64,000 nucleotides of DNA from Xylona heveae TC161. Taxonomy: Eukaryota > Ascomycota > Xylonomycetes > Xylonales > Xylonaceae. This document shows, piece after piece, positions 1 to 10,435 of this stretch (the first letter of the stretch is position 1; the number at the start of each line of letters is the position of its first letter). The DNA lies in contig NW_017264199.1 in assembly GCF_001619985.1 (NCBI RefSeq), positions 1,240,001 to 1,304,000 on the forward strand, given 5' to 3'. The translations under genes and the position numbers were made by a program. Below the pieces are notes generated by a model, which was not told the origin of the DNA, did no database searches, and saw only the letters and a program-made list of their open reading frames with translations.

Positions 1-370
1 GACAGGGTATTTAAATCAGAGCCTGACAATTGTCCCAGCTGTCGCTGATTTATTGACTGTTGACGTTTCGGTGTCTCCCCCACACACAGAGAGACTACGC
101 GTTGGATCCTGGGTCCAACTAGATGCGCCATCATTTGCGTCGCTTTGTCCCACAATACACTCTCATCTAACCATTCAGAACCGACTGGCTCTTACGCTGA
201 TTTTTCCTTTGTGCCCCTTCACACAATTTCTCGCTCGTCGTTCATCTTTGTCGCGTCACATTGTGCTACTTGTCGGCGCCGCCACTACCGCCGCCGCAAT
301 CACAACCGCAAATCCCGGCTTCTCTTCTTTGCCCTGCTCACCGCATCCTTACGGATGACGACCGTTAGGC
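1..370. other. Upstream region of FCP1
   Basis: No gene is recognised here. The stretch is pyrimidine-rich on the + strand towards its 3' end and holds a run of CCGCC triplets near 280-300. It is best read as promoter and 5' leader of the phosphatase gene that follows. Small open frames are present but have no family features. Confidence 0.5.
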
Positions 371-3300
371 ATGCTGCTCCGTTCACCGAATAGCTTACAC
401 TACCCCATCACTGTCACCGAGCTGCACAAGCAACCTGGCGACGATGTCGAAAGGTTCGCCCCGCTCTTCTCGTATTATTACAAGACCACGGTGACAGAGG
501 GCAATCGCTTTGGCGAGGAGTTCCAGGTCGAGCGCACCTATCCTTCCAAATATTTGTCTGACCATGTGGGCACACTGAAGGAGTGGAGGATCCAAAAGGG
601 CACCGTCATCACTCAAAAGGAGTACGTCAAGCGCAGCACATCTGTCTGCGATCATAGCGGCCAATTTGCGAATAGAGCTAACAATGACTCTTTTCTTTGT
701 AGTGTCGACCTCGCCGTAATTGAAGAGCCATGCGCTCACGAGGTGCAGTTTGGTGGCATGTGCGCTAACTGTGGCAAGGATATGACCGAGTAAGTTGACA
801 GTGCTAAGACCCCAAGGCTTAGATTTTTTTTTCCCCTTTGTTTGAGTGTATGGTTCTGAAATTGGTTACTGATTTGTTCTACGTGTCTATATGTAGACTT
901 TCATACAATACCGACGTCTCCGACGCTGAACGTGCGACGATCAATATGATCCATGATAATGTTTCCTTGACGGTGAGCCAAGAAGAGGCCACGCGTGTTG
1001 AGGAAGAGGGAAAACGACGGCTACTGGCTTCGCGCAAACTGATTCTTGTGGTTGATCTGGATCAGACCATCATCCATGCCACTGTCGATCCGACCGTGGC
1101 CGAGTGGCAGCAGGATACGGAGAATCCCAACCACGAGGCCGTCAAGGACGTGCGAGCCTTTCGGCTGGTTGATGACGGGCCTGGCGCGCGCGGATGCTTT
1201 TATTACATTAAACTCCGACCTGGTCTTAGGCCGTTTCTGGAGGCCATTTCCAAGTTGTACGAGTTACATATTTACACCATGGGCACAAGAGCTTACGCAC
1301 AACATATTGCCGATATTGTCGACCCCGATCGCAAGATTTTTGGTAATCGTATCCTAAGTCGCGACGAGAGCGGCAGCTTGACGGCCAAGAATCTGCAGCG
1401 ACTCTTCCCGGTGGATACCAAGATGGTCGTTATCATTGACGATCGCGGCGATGTGTGGAAGTGGACCGAGAATTTAATCAAGGTCACGCCGTATGACTTT
1501 TTCGTGGGAATTGGCGACATCAACTCTAGCTTTTTGCCTAAGAAACAAGAACCGCCAGCGTTGTCACGGCCGCCGAAGACGGGCCACCACCAACAACCTC
1601 AAGATGGACCGCAAGATGGGTTGGACAAGGATGGTTCAGAGGAGGGCAACGGAAAAACGCAACCGAATGACGAAGACGACAGTGCACGAGAGCAGCCCCC
1701 CGCCGACGCCGCCGACGCCACGGCAGCATCTCGGTCAGCGCCGTCGCAAGTATCGGCCCTCGAACAGCTCGTGTCCATGGGCGGAGGGGACGATCCCGCC
1801 GTCCTGCAGGCGCAAGCCAACCAACAAGATGAAGCACTAGCGGCACAGCTTCAGGATCGACCGCTGTTACGGAAGCAACGTCTTTTGGACGAGGAGGACG
1901 AGGCTGCTGAGGCAGTGGAATCCAGAGAGGACGACGAAGGCCAAGACGTAGATAAAGTGGCTGATGAGGCTCATAAGCAGCAACAGCATCATCATCAACG
2001 ACATCATTTGCTGCAGGATAATGATGCGGAATTGCAGTACCTAGAGCAGAGCCTCGTAGCGGTGCATCACTCCTTTTTTGATGAATACGACCGGAATGCA
2101 GCAGCTGCCCATGGTGGGCGAATAGCGCAGCTTCGCGGCGAAAAGCACAGCAAAAAGCTTAGCACAACAGACGGTGCTGCTGCCGATCTTCAAATCGTTC
2201 CCGATGTCAAGTACATTATGCCGGAGATGAAGATGAAGGTTTTGGGGAATACTGTCATTGTCTTTTCTGGTGTTGTACCGTTGGGAATTGATGTCCAGAC
2301 GTAAGTTGATCTTTTTGTGTATTGCCGTAATCGCCTTATCTCTAACATTTACTGTCATCAGGTCGGACATTGGTCTATGGGCGAAGACGTTTGGCGCAAC
2401 AATATCGGAAAAGGTCAGCCGGCGCACAACACATGTGGTCGCGGCAAGGAACCGAACCGCCAAAGTACGACAAGCTGCGCGTCGACCACACATCAAGATT
2501 GTGAATACGCAATGGCTCTTTGACTGCATGTCGCAATGGAAGAGACTTGACGAGGGACCGTATATTATCCCAGTCCTCCCGGAAGACCGAGGCGAGCAGC
2601 ATCAGGCCGACGTGACTGCTAATTCAGATGATAACGTGCTGCTCTCCTCTTCGGGCGAGGATGAAAATACGACGACGGGAGACGAAGCTGGCGGTAATGG
2701 CAAGGATCTCAAACTCCAGACAGACGATCTCGATGAGGACCCCGAAGGGGTCGCTCCGTCTGATATGGACGACGATCAATCTCCCATTGGCGGAAGCAAT
2801 GAAGATTGGAAGCTAATGCAAGACGAAATGGCCGAATTTCTTGGGTCGGACGCTGATGATAGCGACACGGAGAGTGTGGCTTCAACTACGAGTAATTTGT
2901 CGTCTAGCGCTCGCCGAAAACGAAAGCGATCTGCGTCGCCTACTGGCACAGGGCCGACCGAAGAAGGTACCGATGATGAAGGCGGAAACTCTGGAGATGT
3001 TGGCGCAGAAGAAGAAGAAGATGGATCCGCCCTGTCCCAGCGCAAGAGAAGAGCGTATGAGCGATCGACGGGACTAAAGGAGGTGGCCACGCTGTCGAAG
3101 AATAATTCAAGTCTACCTACACCCCGGCAGACCAATACCGATGATGAGGGAACAGAAGTCGATGCCGAGACATTTGACGAAGAGGAGGATGAGGACCAGG
3201 AGGGCAGACTATCGGGGCCAAATCATCTTGATGCAACAAGGACAGAGGCGTTGCAGAATGGAAATGTCAAGGTCCCAGATGAGGCGCCAGCAGAGGATGA

Positions 3301-3388
3301 CGACGGCCTCGAAGCCGATCTGGAAGCAGACCTGGAAGCGGAGATGGAAGCGGAAATGCGAAGAGCAGAAAGCGAGGGCACAGCATGA
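371..3388 (+). CDS. FCP1: RNA polymerase II CTD phosphatase FCP1
   Basis: Dephosphorylates the heptad-repeat tail of the largest RNA polymerase II subunit in the nucleus, recycling polymerase after transcription. Four exons (371-621, 703-789, 897-2300, 2362-3388) give 922 residues, close to fungal Fcp1 size. The N-terminus beginning MLLRSPNSLHYPITVTEL is the family start. The catalytic DxDxT motif is DLDQT at about residues 166-170, in an FCP1-homology domain with MGTRAYA and IIDDR downstream. A BRCT domain spans roughly 560-650 and ends with the typical WLFDC motif. Between them lies a poorly conserved acidic linker with a Gln/His-rich tract. The C-terminal 270 residues are very acidic with a basic RRKRKR patch. 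Introns are 81, 107 and 61 nt with good GTAxGT/AG ends. Confidence 0.95.
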
Positions 3389-5372
3389 TGGATTTTTTTA
3401 TTTTTTACTTTTTTTTTTTTTTTTTTGTGTGTGTCTTTGAAGTGATTTTTCGCGGATTGTTTAGTCTGACAAGCGTTCATTCCTGAAACGGGAATGTTTA
3501 GTTCCTCAGGATGTTAGTCTCCCTGAGAAGTCAAAGTTTAAAAGAGGCGTTTGCCGGTGTTTTCGGTGTTATCGCACAATGTATTCGAATGGATAGGACG
3601 GATATGCGGTGGTTATGGGTATGGATATGATTGACCTACGCATTTTCAAATGTATTTTACTTCTTTTTCGTTTTATTACATGGTCACTTTCTCTTCTTCT
3701 TCCACCCCTTCTCCTATTCCTTCTTCTACATTGTCATTTTCACTTCTCGCACTGTCATACCTTGGTGTAATTTATGCATATTTTGCTGTAGTTTATGCAT
3801 ATCGTCATCTCTGACATATCTGAATTCGTCATCGTATATTGATTCATTTATCCACGTCGTTGTTCCGTATCTGTATATCACATTTTTATTCTATTATTTT
3901 CATGTTATTTTCATTCTACTTTCTTCTATTTCTTCTATTCTATTCCATTCTATTATATTTTTTATTTATCTTGTTTTATCCTATTCTATTTATCCTATTC
4001 TATTTTATTTGTTCTATTTTATCCTATTCTATCCTATTCCCTTCTCTTCTATTTTATTATTTTATTATTTTATTATTTTTTATTTATTTTCATATAGCTT
4101 CATACTATCTTATTATCTTATTGTCTTATTATCTAATTGTACAAAGTAGGCATCCAGTCTTAGATGGACATCTTGACATTCTTATTCTCACATAAGCTTA
4201 CTTATTATTTGCATTTCATGTATTCTTTGATCTCAAGGTTGATGGACTTTTGTGGATTTTCGTAGTGTAGTGTACTTTTTTTTTGGGTATTGTTACTTCT
4301 TTTTGTATTGTAAGTTACTCTTCTACGGCGTACGTATTATGAGGAGTCGGTCCTGTCGGTCCTGTCGGCCATGTGCCCAGTGGGCGATGCTGATGTAGAT
4401 CCAAATGTAAATGTAAATTACCCGCGTTATCGAGTAAGTATCGTGCAACGCGAAGAATACTCGTATAGTCTTGCCTTTCTGTAACTCGTTATATTATTAT
4501 GCCCATTAATAATTTATGCCCGTATATAATGTGGGTATTTATATTATATAAAATATGGATATTCAAGGACTTGGTCATGCTGTACTGTACTGTGATGCAT
4601 TGCAATGCAATGCAGTACAAAATACCGTTGGACCATTGTTTAGATGCCAGGACGCGTTGACGCCCTGCTGGCTGGCCGGGGAAGTTGAAGGGATACGCTG
4701 TAGTAATGACACTTGACTACCATTTAACAATCTTATACAGAGTCCAAAGTAGCTCTGTACGAAATTACTGCGATGAAACTGACGATACTGATAAGACCTA
4801 TATATTCCGTACTTGATACTTTTATATTGCCAAAGCTAGGTCAGTAGACTGATTTGCTCAGACTTGTTTATTTGGCCAACACTACTACCAAGCCTACCTT
4901 TTAGATCAGTAGACGGGTTTGCTTAGACTTTTTGAATTGGCTAACAAGTCATTTGTTATTCTGAGCCTATGGAGTACTACATATCCTTCTTGGAGAAAGT
5001 ATCTACTTTTAAAAAGCAGGCAGAAAAATGGAGAATGCAAAAAACGAAAAGGCTGAGCGTCGTACGGAGTACTGTTGTGCTTCAAGCAGCTGAGTATTAG
5101 TGATTCCTGAGCCTAGTACAATTCCTTCTTGTAATACAAAGTACCTTTGTACTGTTATTCAATTGGTTTAGTAGTAGTGATTGTTGAGACCATACGGAGC
5201 ACAGTCATATGGTGGTATCGTTAGTATCGCTGGTATCAATATCGCAGGGACGAGGGACGGGGCAACGGGACGAATGGAATGGCCTAAAGCACAAGGACAA
5301 GGACTCGGACTCGGCGACGTTGGCGAGTCCGCGAGTCCGCGACAACGACCGAAGACTGAGGGCCAAGGCCAC
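3389..5372. other. Intergenic, AT-rich low-complexity region
   Basis: No gene recognised. Positions 3640-4140 are extremely T-rich on the + strand, with CTATT-type units. Open frames there encode only Phe/Tyr/Leu/Ile/Ser and are compositional artefacts. About 4840-4947 holds an imperfect direct repeat (separate entry). The near-palindrome TACGGAGTAC occurs at 5063-5072. The right end leads into the primase promoter. Confidence 0.6.
4840..4947. repeat. Imperfect direct repeat, two copies of about 43 bp
   Basis: Copy 1 at about 4840-4882 and copy 2 at about 4904-4947 share the order cagtagac-tttgct-agactt-ttgg-c-aaca, with scattered differences. The copies are 63-64 bp apart. No coding potential or terminal features suggest a transposon; this looks like an old local duplication. 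Confidence 0.6.
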
Positions 5373-5432
5373 TTTACGCGAAACGCGTCTCTACGCGTAA
5401 AAGCGTACGCGATATTTCGCGGGTTTGCGGGA
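5373..5432 (+). promoter_or_regulatory. CGCG (MCB/MBF-like) cluster upstream of primase
   Basis: Within 60 bp lie five CGCG cores, including two ACGCGT hexamers: TTTACGCGAAACGCGTCT at 5373-5390, then CTACGCGTAA, TACGCGAT and TTCGCGGG. A further ACGCGTTGGAC is at 5832-5842, just before the primase start at 5966. ACGCGT is the MluI cell-cycle box bound by MBF in yeasts, and DNA primase genes are classic MBF targets. The first element and the ACGCGTTGGAC element recur exactly upstream of SLD2. Confidence 0.65.
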
Positions 5433-5741
5433 TGCGGGATTGTTGAACGTCGGATACAACACAAAACACACAACACAACACAACGCAGAAGGAGCAGACT
5501 AGGGCAAAGCAGAGCTCGAGAGATCTATTGCGTTAGGATTAACGTTACGGCGTTAAAATAGAGTTGTCGAGTTGTACGGAAATATTGCGGACGAAGACGA
5601 GGCGACGGCCAACGGATTTACGTAGTCGAAGACGAGGTTCAAGGGATCCGACAGGACAGATTGAACGGATATAGACTCAACTTGACGAGCAACGCACTTG
5701 AAGGCTTCGACGGATCAGCGGCTTCGAAAAATTGACAGATT

Positions 5742-5768
5742 GACAATCGACAATCGACAATCGACGAA
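5742..5768 (+). repeat. Short tandem repeat, CGACAAT unit
   Basis: About three and a half copies of a 7-bp CGACAAT unit lie in the likely 5' leader of the primase gene. No function is evident. Confidence 0.5.
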
Positions 5769-5965
5769 TACGCAATTTGAGAATCTACGGACTAAAGTGA
5801 CGAACCGGACCTACGATACAGCGGAGATCCAACGCGTTGGACGCTGCGAGACACTGCGCTGCGCTTGGACAATAGGGTATTCGGACAAGGGAGCGAGATC
5901 GGCGATAGATTTGGGACAGCGCCATTGAGTAAGGGAATTGAGTGTCTTGGAAGACAATCGAGGCA

Positions 5966-7982
5966 ATGCCGCACTCAGTCTCACCCGAAGGCTCTCCGAA
6001 GCCAGATAATGCAGTGGAGTCTACGGTACCTACACCGGCTGCAGTCAATGAGGGCAGTGCCTTAGACGTTGAGAATGCGGAGACAAGAGATGAGAACGCC
6101 GACGGTACAAAAGATGAAAACACACAAGGAACGCAAGAAGTCAAAAACGCAAATGAATCACAGGATTCCCAAGGACCTGCAATTGAACCAACAACAACGA
6201 CTCTGGAACAAGACAAGGTCAAGATAGAAGACATGTTTGACGATGACGAAGACGATGAAGAGTTTCCAAGTTCCAGTGCTCCCGTGGATATCAAGATGGA
6301 GGATGCTGATGTTCCGAGGTATATCAACTCCTTTTCAAATACTCCTTGGAGTCTATAACATCTAACATGTCCATCTATAGTTCCCTACCTGCGCCAAAAT
6401 ACTCGGACCCGGAAATCATGTACGCCTTCTACCAAAGGTTATTCCCGTTTCGAACCCTCTTTCAATGGCTCAACCATTCGCCAACCCCGTCGAATGATTT
6501 CGGTCACCGCGAGTTTGCATTCACGCTTCAGAATGATGCATATCTCCGTTACCAGGCCTTTCCGACCGCTGACCTGTACGTTTTTTTGTTGGCTCGCTGC
6601 GCTCGTTATATACTCCTCTTTCAAAGTTCTCGTATTCGTCAAACCATGTTCCTCATAGATGCCACTCTCTGTTCATTCTATCGTATTATGGAAAGTGCTA
6701 ACAGACATAGTCTACGCAAAGAAGTCCTTCGACTGAACCCATCCCGTTTCGAAATAGGCCCTGTATACACCACCAACCCGCGAGAACGCAAGACACTTCG
6801 AAAAGCGAGCGCATTCCGGCCACTGGCCAAGGAGCTCGTCTTTGATATCGACTTGACAGACTACGACGAGATCCGAACATGTTGCGACAAGGCCAACATT
6901 TGCCATAAATGCTGGTCCTTTGTCACCATGGCCATCAAGGTCGTGGATGCCGCGCTCAAGGACGATTTCGGCTTCAAGCACATTATGTGGGTGTACTCTG
7001 GTCGTCGTGGTGCTCACGCATGGGTCTGCGATCGCCGCGCCAGAGAAATGGACGACCAAAAACGAAAAGCCATAGCGGGGTATCTCGAACTCATCCGTGG
7101 CGGCGCCCAGACTAGTAAAAAAGTCAACATTCGTCGGCCTTTGCATCCTCACATTGCGTACGTTTTTTTTTTCTCGTTTTCCCCTGCGGGGCTTTTACTT
7201 TTCCGGGGCGTTCGGTTTCCTCTATGGGGTGTTTGCCGTTACTGTCCCTTCGCGCTCTTGCCCCTCAGATCCTGATGGTGATACTGACAATACACAGCCG
7301 CAGCCTCGACATTCTCAAAGCCCACTTCCAAACCGACATCCTGACCGACCAAGACCCCTGGCAATCCGACGAGCGTTTCGCAACCTTGCTCAAACTCCTC
7401 CCCGACAAGTCCCTCAACGAGTCGCTCCGCAAGAAATGGGAATCCTCACCCAACCGGCCCAGCACCAGTAAATGGGCCGACATTGACTCTCTTGCCAAGA
7501 CGGGCGCGAGCCGCTCTCTCGATAGGAAGGCCCTGCTTGAAGCCAAACAAGATATCGTGCTCGAATATACATACCCCCGTCTCGATGTCGAAGTCAGTAA
7601 GAAACTTATCCATTTGCTCAAATCCCCGTTTGTCGTGCATCCAGGTACAGGCCGCGTTTGTGTCCCGATTGACACGCGCCGGCTGGAGGAGTTTGATCCG
7701 CTGGGCGTCCCGACCGTGACGCAGCTGTTGGATGAGATTGATGAGTGGGATCGCAGGGAGGGGGCGGTGGGTGGTGGAAATGGTAGCCAGGGAAATGGTA
7801 GCCAAGGGAATGGAAATGACGATCCCGCTAATAGTCAAGAACGACGGCTTCAAGACTACGAAAAAACAAGTCTCAAGCCCTATGTCGATTACTTTAGAGC
7901 ATTCGTTGCCTCGTTGCTCAAGGACGAAAAGGTGCTCAAGCGGGAACGTAATGAGGGCGGGGCTGATGCCATGGAGTTTTAG
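5966..7982 (+). CDS. PRI1: DNA primase small catalytic subunit (PriS/Pri1)
   Basis: Synthesises the RNA primers of DNA replication as the catalytic subunit of the polymerase alpha-primase complex. Four exons (5966-6318, 6381-6575, 6711-7157, 7298-7982) give 559 residues. The catalytic pair is FDIDLTDYD, with Asp at about 228 and 230. The zinc ligands follow as CC at 240/241 and CHKC at 247-250, and SGRRGAH at 279-285 is the primase signature. The first 118 or so residues are an acidic, probably disordered extension ahead of the core, which starts near SLPAPKYSDPE. A Gly/Asn/Ser/Gln-rich repeat insert (GNGSQGNGSQGNGN) lies near 7776-7820. A longer frame opens at 5942 but with GTG; the first ATG is 5966. 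A CGCG-rich promoter is listed separately. Confidence 0.95.
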
Positions 7983-8420
7983 GTTGCATTTTCTTCATTT
8001 TTTTTGTTTTTGTTTTGTCTTGTCCCTTGGTTCTATCTTTTCTCTGTCTTCTTTTTGGTCACTGTCTACTGTTTATTTTATCCTGCAATGTATCTTTCTC
8101 GGCGTTAGACCTCTCTTATTTTATTTCGAGCAACTCCCCGGGACATGGTGGAATGGGATGCAAAGTTATTTTCCTTTCTTCTCTTTTCCTTCTCTTTTCT
8201 CTTTAACCATTAATTTATTTCTATTCTCGTCAGATGATCAGATCTTCCGTTCTTCCGTTCTTCCGTTCTTCCGTTCAGCCAGTCCAGTGACATTTCTATT
8301 GAACTGTTATAGCCATACAACCCTGATTCCTATCCGATGGAGCATCATATTGTTCGATACATGCCAAACACTTGTATGGCAGTACGGCATACTGAGAGCT
8401 CTTTTATTATATTGTGGCAG
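7983..8420. other. 3' region between convergent primase and DUF167 genes
   Basis: T-rich trailer sequence between two convergent genes. It includes four exact copies of TCTTCCGT (see repeat). No gene or structured RNA is evident. Confidence 0.5.
8243..8276 (+). repeat. Tandem repeat (TCTTCCGT)4
   Basis: Four perfect copies of an 8-bp unit plus two bases. It lies in the shared 3' region of two convergent genes and is a simple microsatellite. Confidence 0.85.
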
Positions 8421-9369
8421 TTACTTGCTGACAATAGCAGCAACAAGCCTCGTTCTGATATCTTGTATTACATTTTCCACGTCCTTGTCCTTGTCTTTAT
8501 CTGGACCTTCAGAACCGGATCCAGGTCCAGAACCAGAACCAGAGCCAGCGGCACAGACACGACTGACTGTTGAAGACGGGATAGATATATCTTCTAGCAC
8601 AACAGTCTTGTCCCGGGATTTAAGACTGGATTGGGGAATGGATATGTTGGATTTTGGTATTGCTAGGGCCTGTATAACTCACACCATGTTAGCATAAGCT
8701 GTCTACCATGTGCATGTGGTAGAATAACACAAATATATGCGAACACCAGGGCAGGAGTAAAAGAAGGGCTGGATTGAGAACTTTCAACTCAAAGTATACA
8801 AATAACAAATATTAGACATTCAGATGTGTTTCTGGATGAATAGGCTGTAGCCTATTTTGTTTGCTCTTGTTATTTCTATGTTATCTTGATGCCTTCTACC
8901 ATCTTGATACTTTTATTCCAAATACTCGGATGTATATACGGAGTACTATGAATCCACGATAGTACAAGACAACAGATGAACAGGATAACTTCAATACCAT
9001 ACTCAATGCTACCTTTTAATTGAACTGAAATGAAATGCAAACGAAATTAAAAACGAAATATCATATACTCACCTCACTTATGACCTCCCGCACAGCAATA
9101 TTCGCCTGCCCATCACGTGGCTGCGCGGCAACAGATAACCCAATCGCGTCGGACGCCACAGAAGTTACTCCTGCATATGGAGCAGGCACGTTGGTCTTGA
9201 TTCGACAGTGCAGATGTATGGATATTGTTGATGGTAGCGGTGCGGGTTTTGAAGGGCTGGATTTGGATTTGGATTTGGATTGGGCGCTGTGTGAACTGTG
9301 GGATGCTTTGGATAGGTTTCGGAGAGAGGAAAGAATTGGTCGAATGGCTGACATATCTTTACTTGCCAT
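8421..9369 (-). CDS. DUF167 / YggU family protein
   Basis: Member of the DUF167 (YggU) family of small alpha/beta proteins, whose biochemical role is unknown. Two exons (9369-9073 and 8669-8421) join in phase 0 and give 181 residues. The first exon holds the family core: a basic strand ISIHLHCRIKTN, then AAQPRDGQANIAVREVISE. The second continues ALAIPKSNISI and SLKSRDKTVVLED, the expected KSR-DKT segment. The intron is 403 nt, long for this genome, with a GTGAGT donor and TACAG acceptor. The N-terminal 45 residues are Ser/Lys-rich, and the C-terminus carries Gly/Ser and Asp/Lys repeats. The assignment rests on motif order across the exon join. Confidence 0.8.
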
Positions 9370-10435
9370 TTCAACGGTTTATGTCGTCAGCTCGTCATGT
9401 CGCGGAAACATGTTACATCGGAATTCAGCATGTAAACTTGGATTGTGCGGAATCGCGGATGAAGATGTTTAGCCACCGGGAAACCGTTGTCGGGTAGCCC
9501 GGTCGGACATTTGCCAAAGACATTACCCGATTACCACGGGCTTCGCGGGGAGTTTTAACTAGACTACAACTAAATTACAGCGCAAGTGGTCTATATAACG
9601 GGTATATGACCTGGTACATTGTAAATAATATCGCCGTGGTACTGTGCAACCGCAGTATCTGTCTGCTCGGCCCATTTCTTATCAATGCATATGCGTGATG
9701 CATGACATTGCTCTAGACCAGCAATGGGAGAGACTGCTACAGTACCGAGCGGTGCTGGGACGCGCCTCGGGGTCTGCTTCTGACTGGCTCTGAGCTAAAC
9801 ATGTTTAATCCAGGGATTGTACCCGGTATCGCAGACAAATATGCTGACGTTGACAGATAGGGTACGGTAGATGAAAACGGGATATGCAGATGCATGGACG
9901 GTCAGATACCTCGCATCCTCGCATCCCACTGAGAGCGGACCAGGGATGTTGGCCAGTCGAAGTGCTTTATCTATCCAGTAGTGTTTGGTGCTATACTGGG
10001 GTATCAGTATCTCGATATGCGTTATCAGTTGGAGGGGTCCATATGCAGTTCAATAATTGAATTGCGGGGCAGCTCCTAAAGCATCATTAACTTGTTTCGC
10101 ATTACAGTCTTTCAATTCTCATAATTATTCTGACAAGTCTGCAATTGTTTGACTTTCACATATTTCAATCAAGTTTTATTGTTCTTCTTGGCAGATATCT
10201 GGACTATCTGCAAAATCTGTCAACTGCGTGTTGCTCCTACACTTTGTCGGTTCTGTTATATTCAACGGACCACTCGGATATCCCGAGTCTCGATTCCCTT
10301 TCAAGTGACAGAGAGCTATTCTGGGCATTGTTTGTCACTTTCAGGCTTCATAATTGACAGCAAATCTTCCGGCTGAGATTTCGGGTTGAGACTAACCTAG
10401 ACATATTGGATTAAACACGTTTAAGTCAAAACAAT
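9370..10435. other. Divergent intergenic region, DUF167 / formamidase
   Basis: About 1.07 kb between divergent starts. I see no gene. The sequence is mixed in composition; small open frames near 10145-10376 lack family features. It probably contains both promoters. Confidence 0.5.

Noticed and set aside
3631-4195. Two overlapping Phe/Tyr/Ile-rich open frames resembling membrane proteins
   Set aside because: They arise from T-rich low-complexity DNA; no codon bias, family motif or splice context supports a gene.
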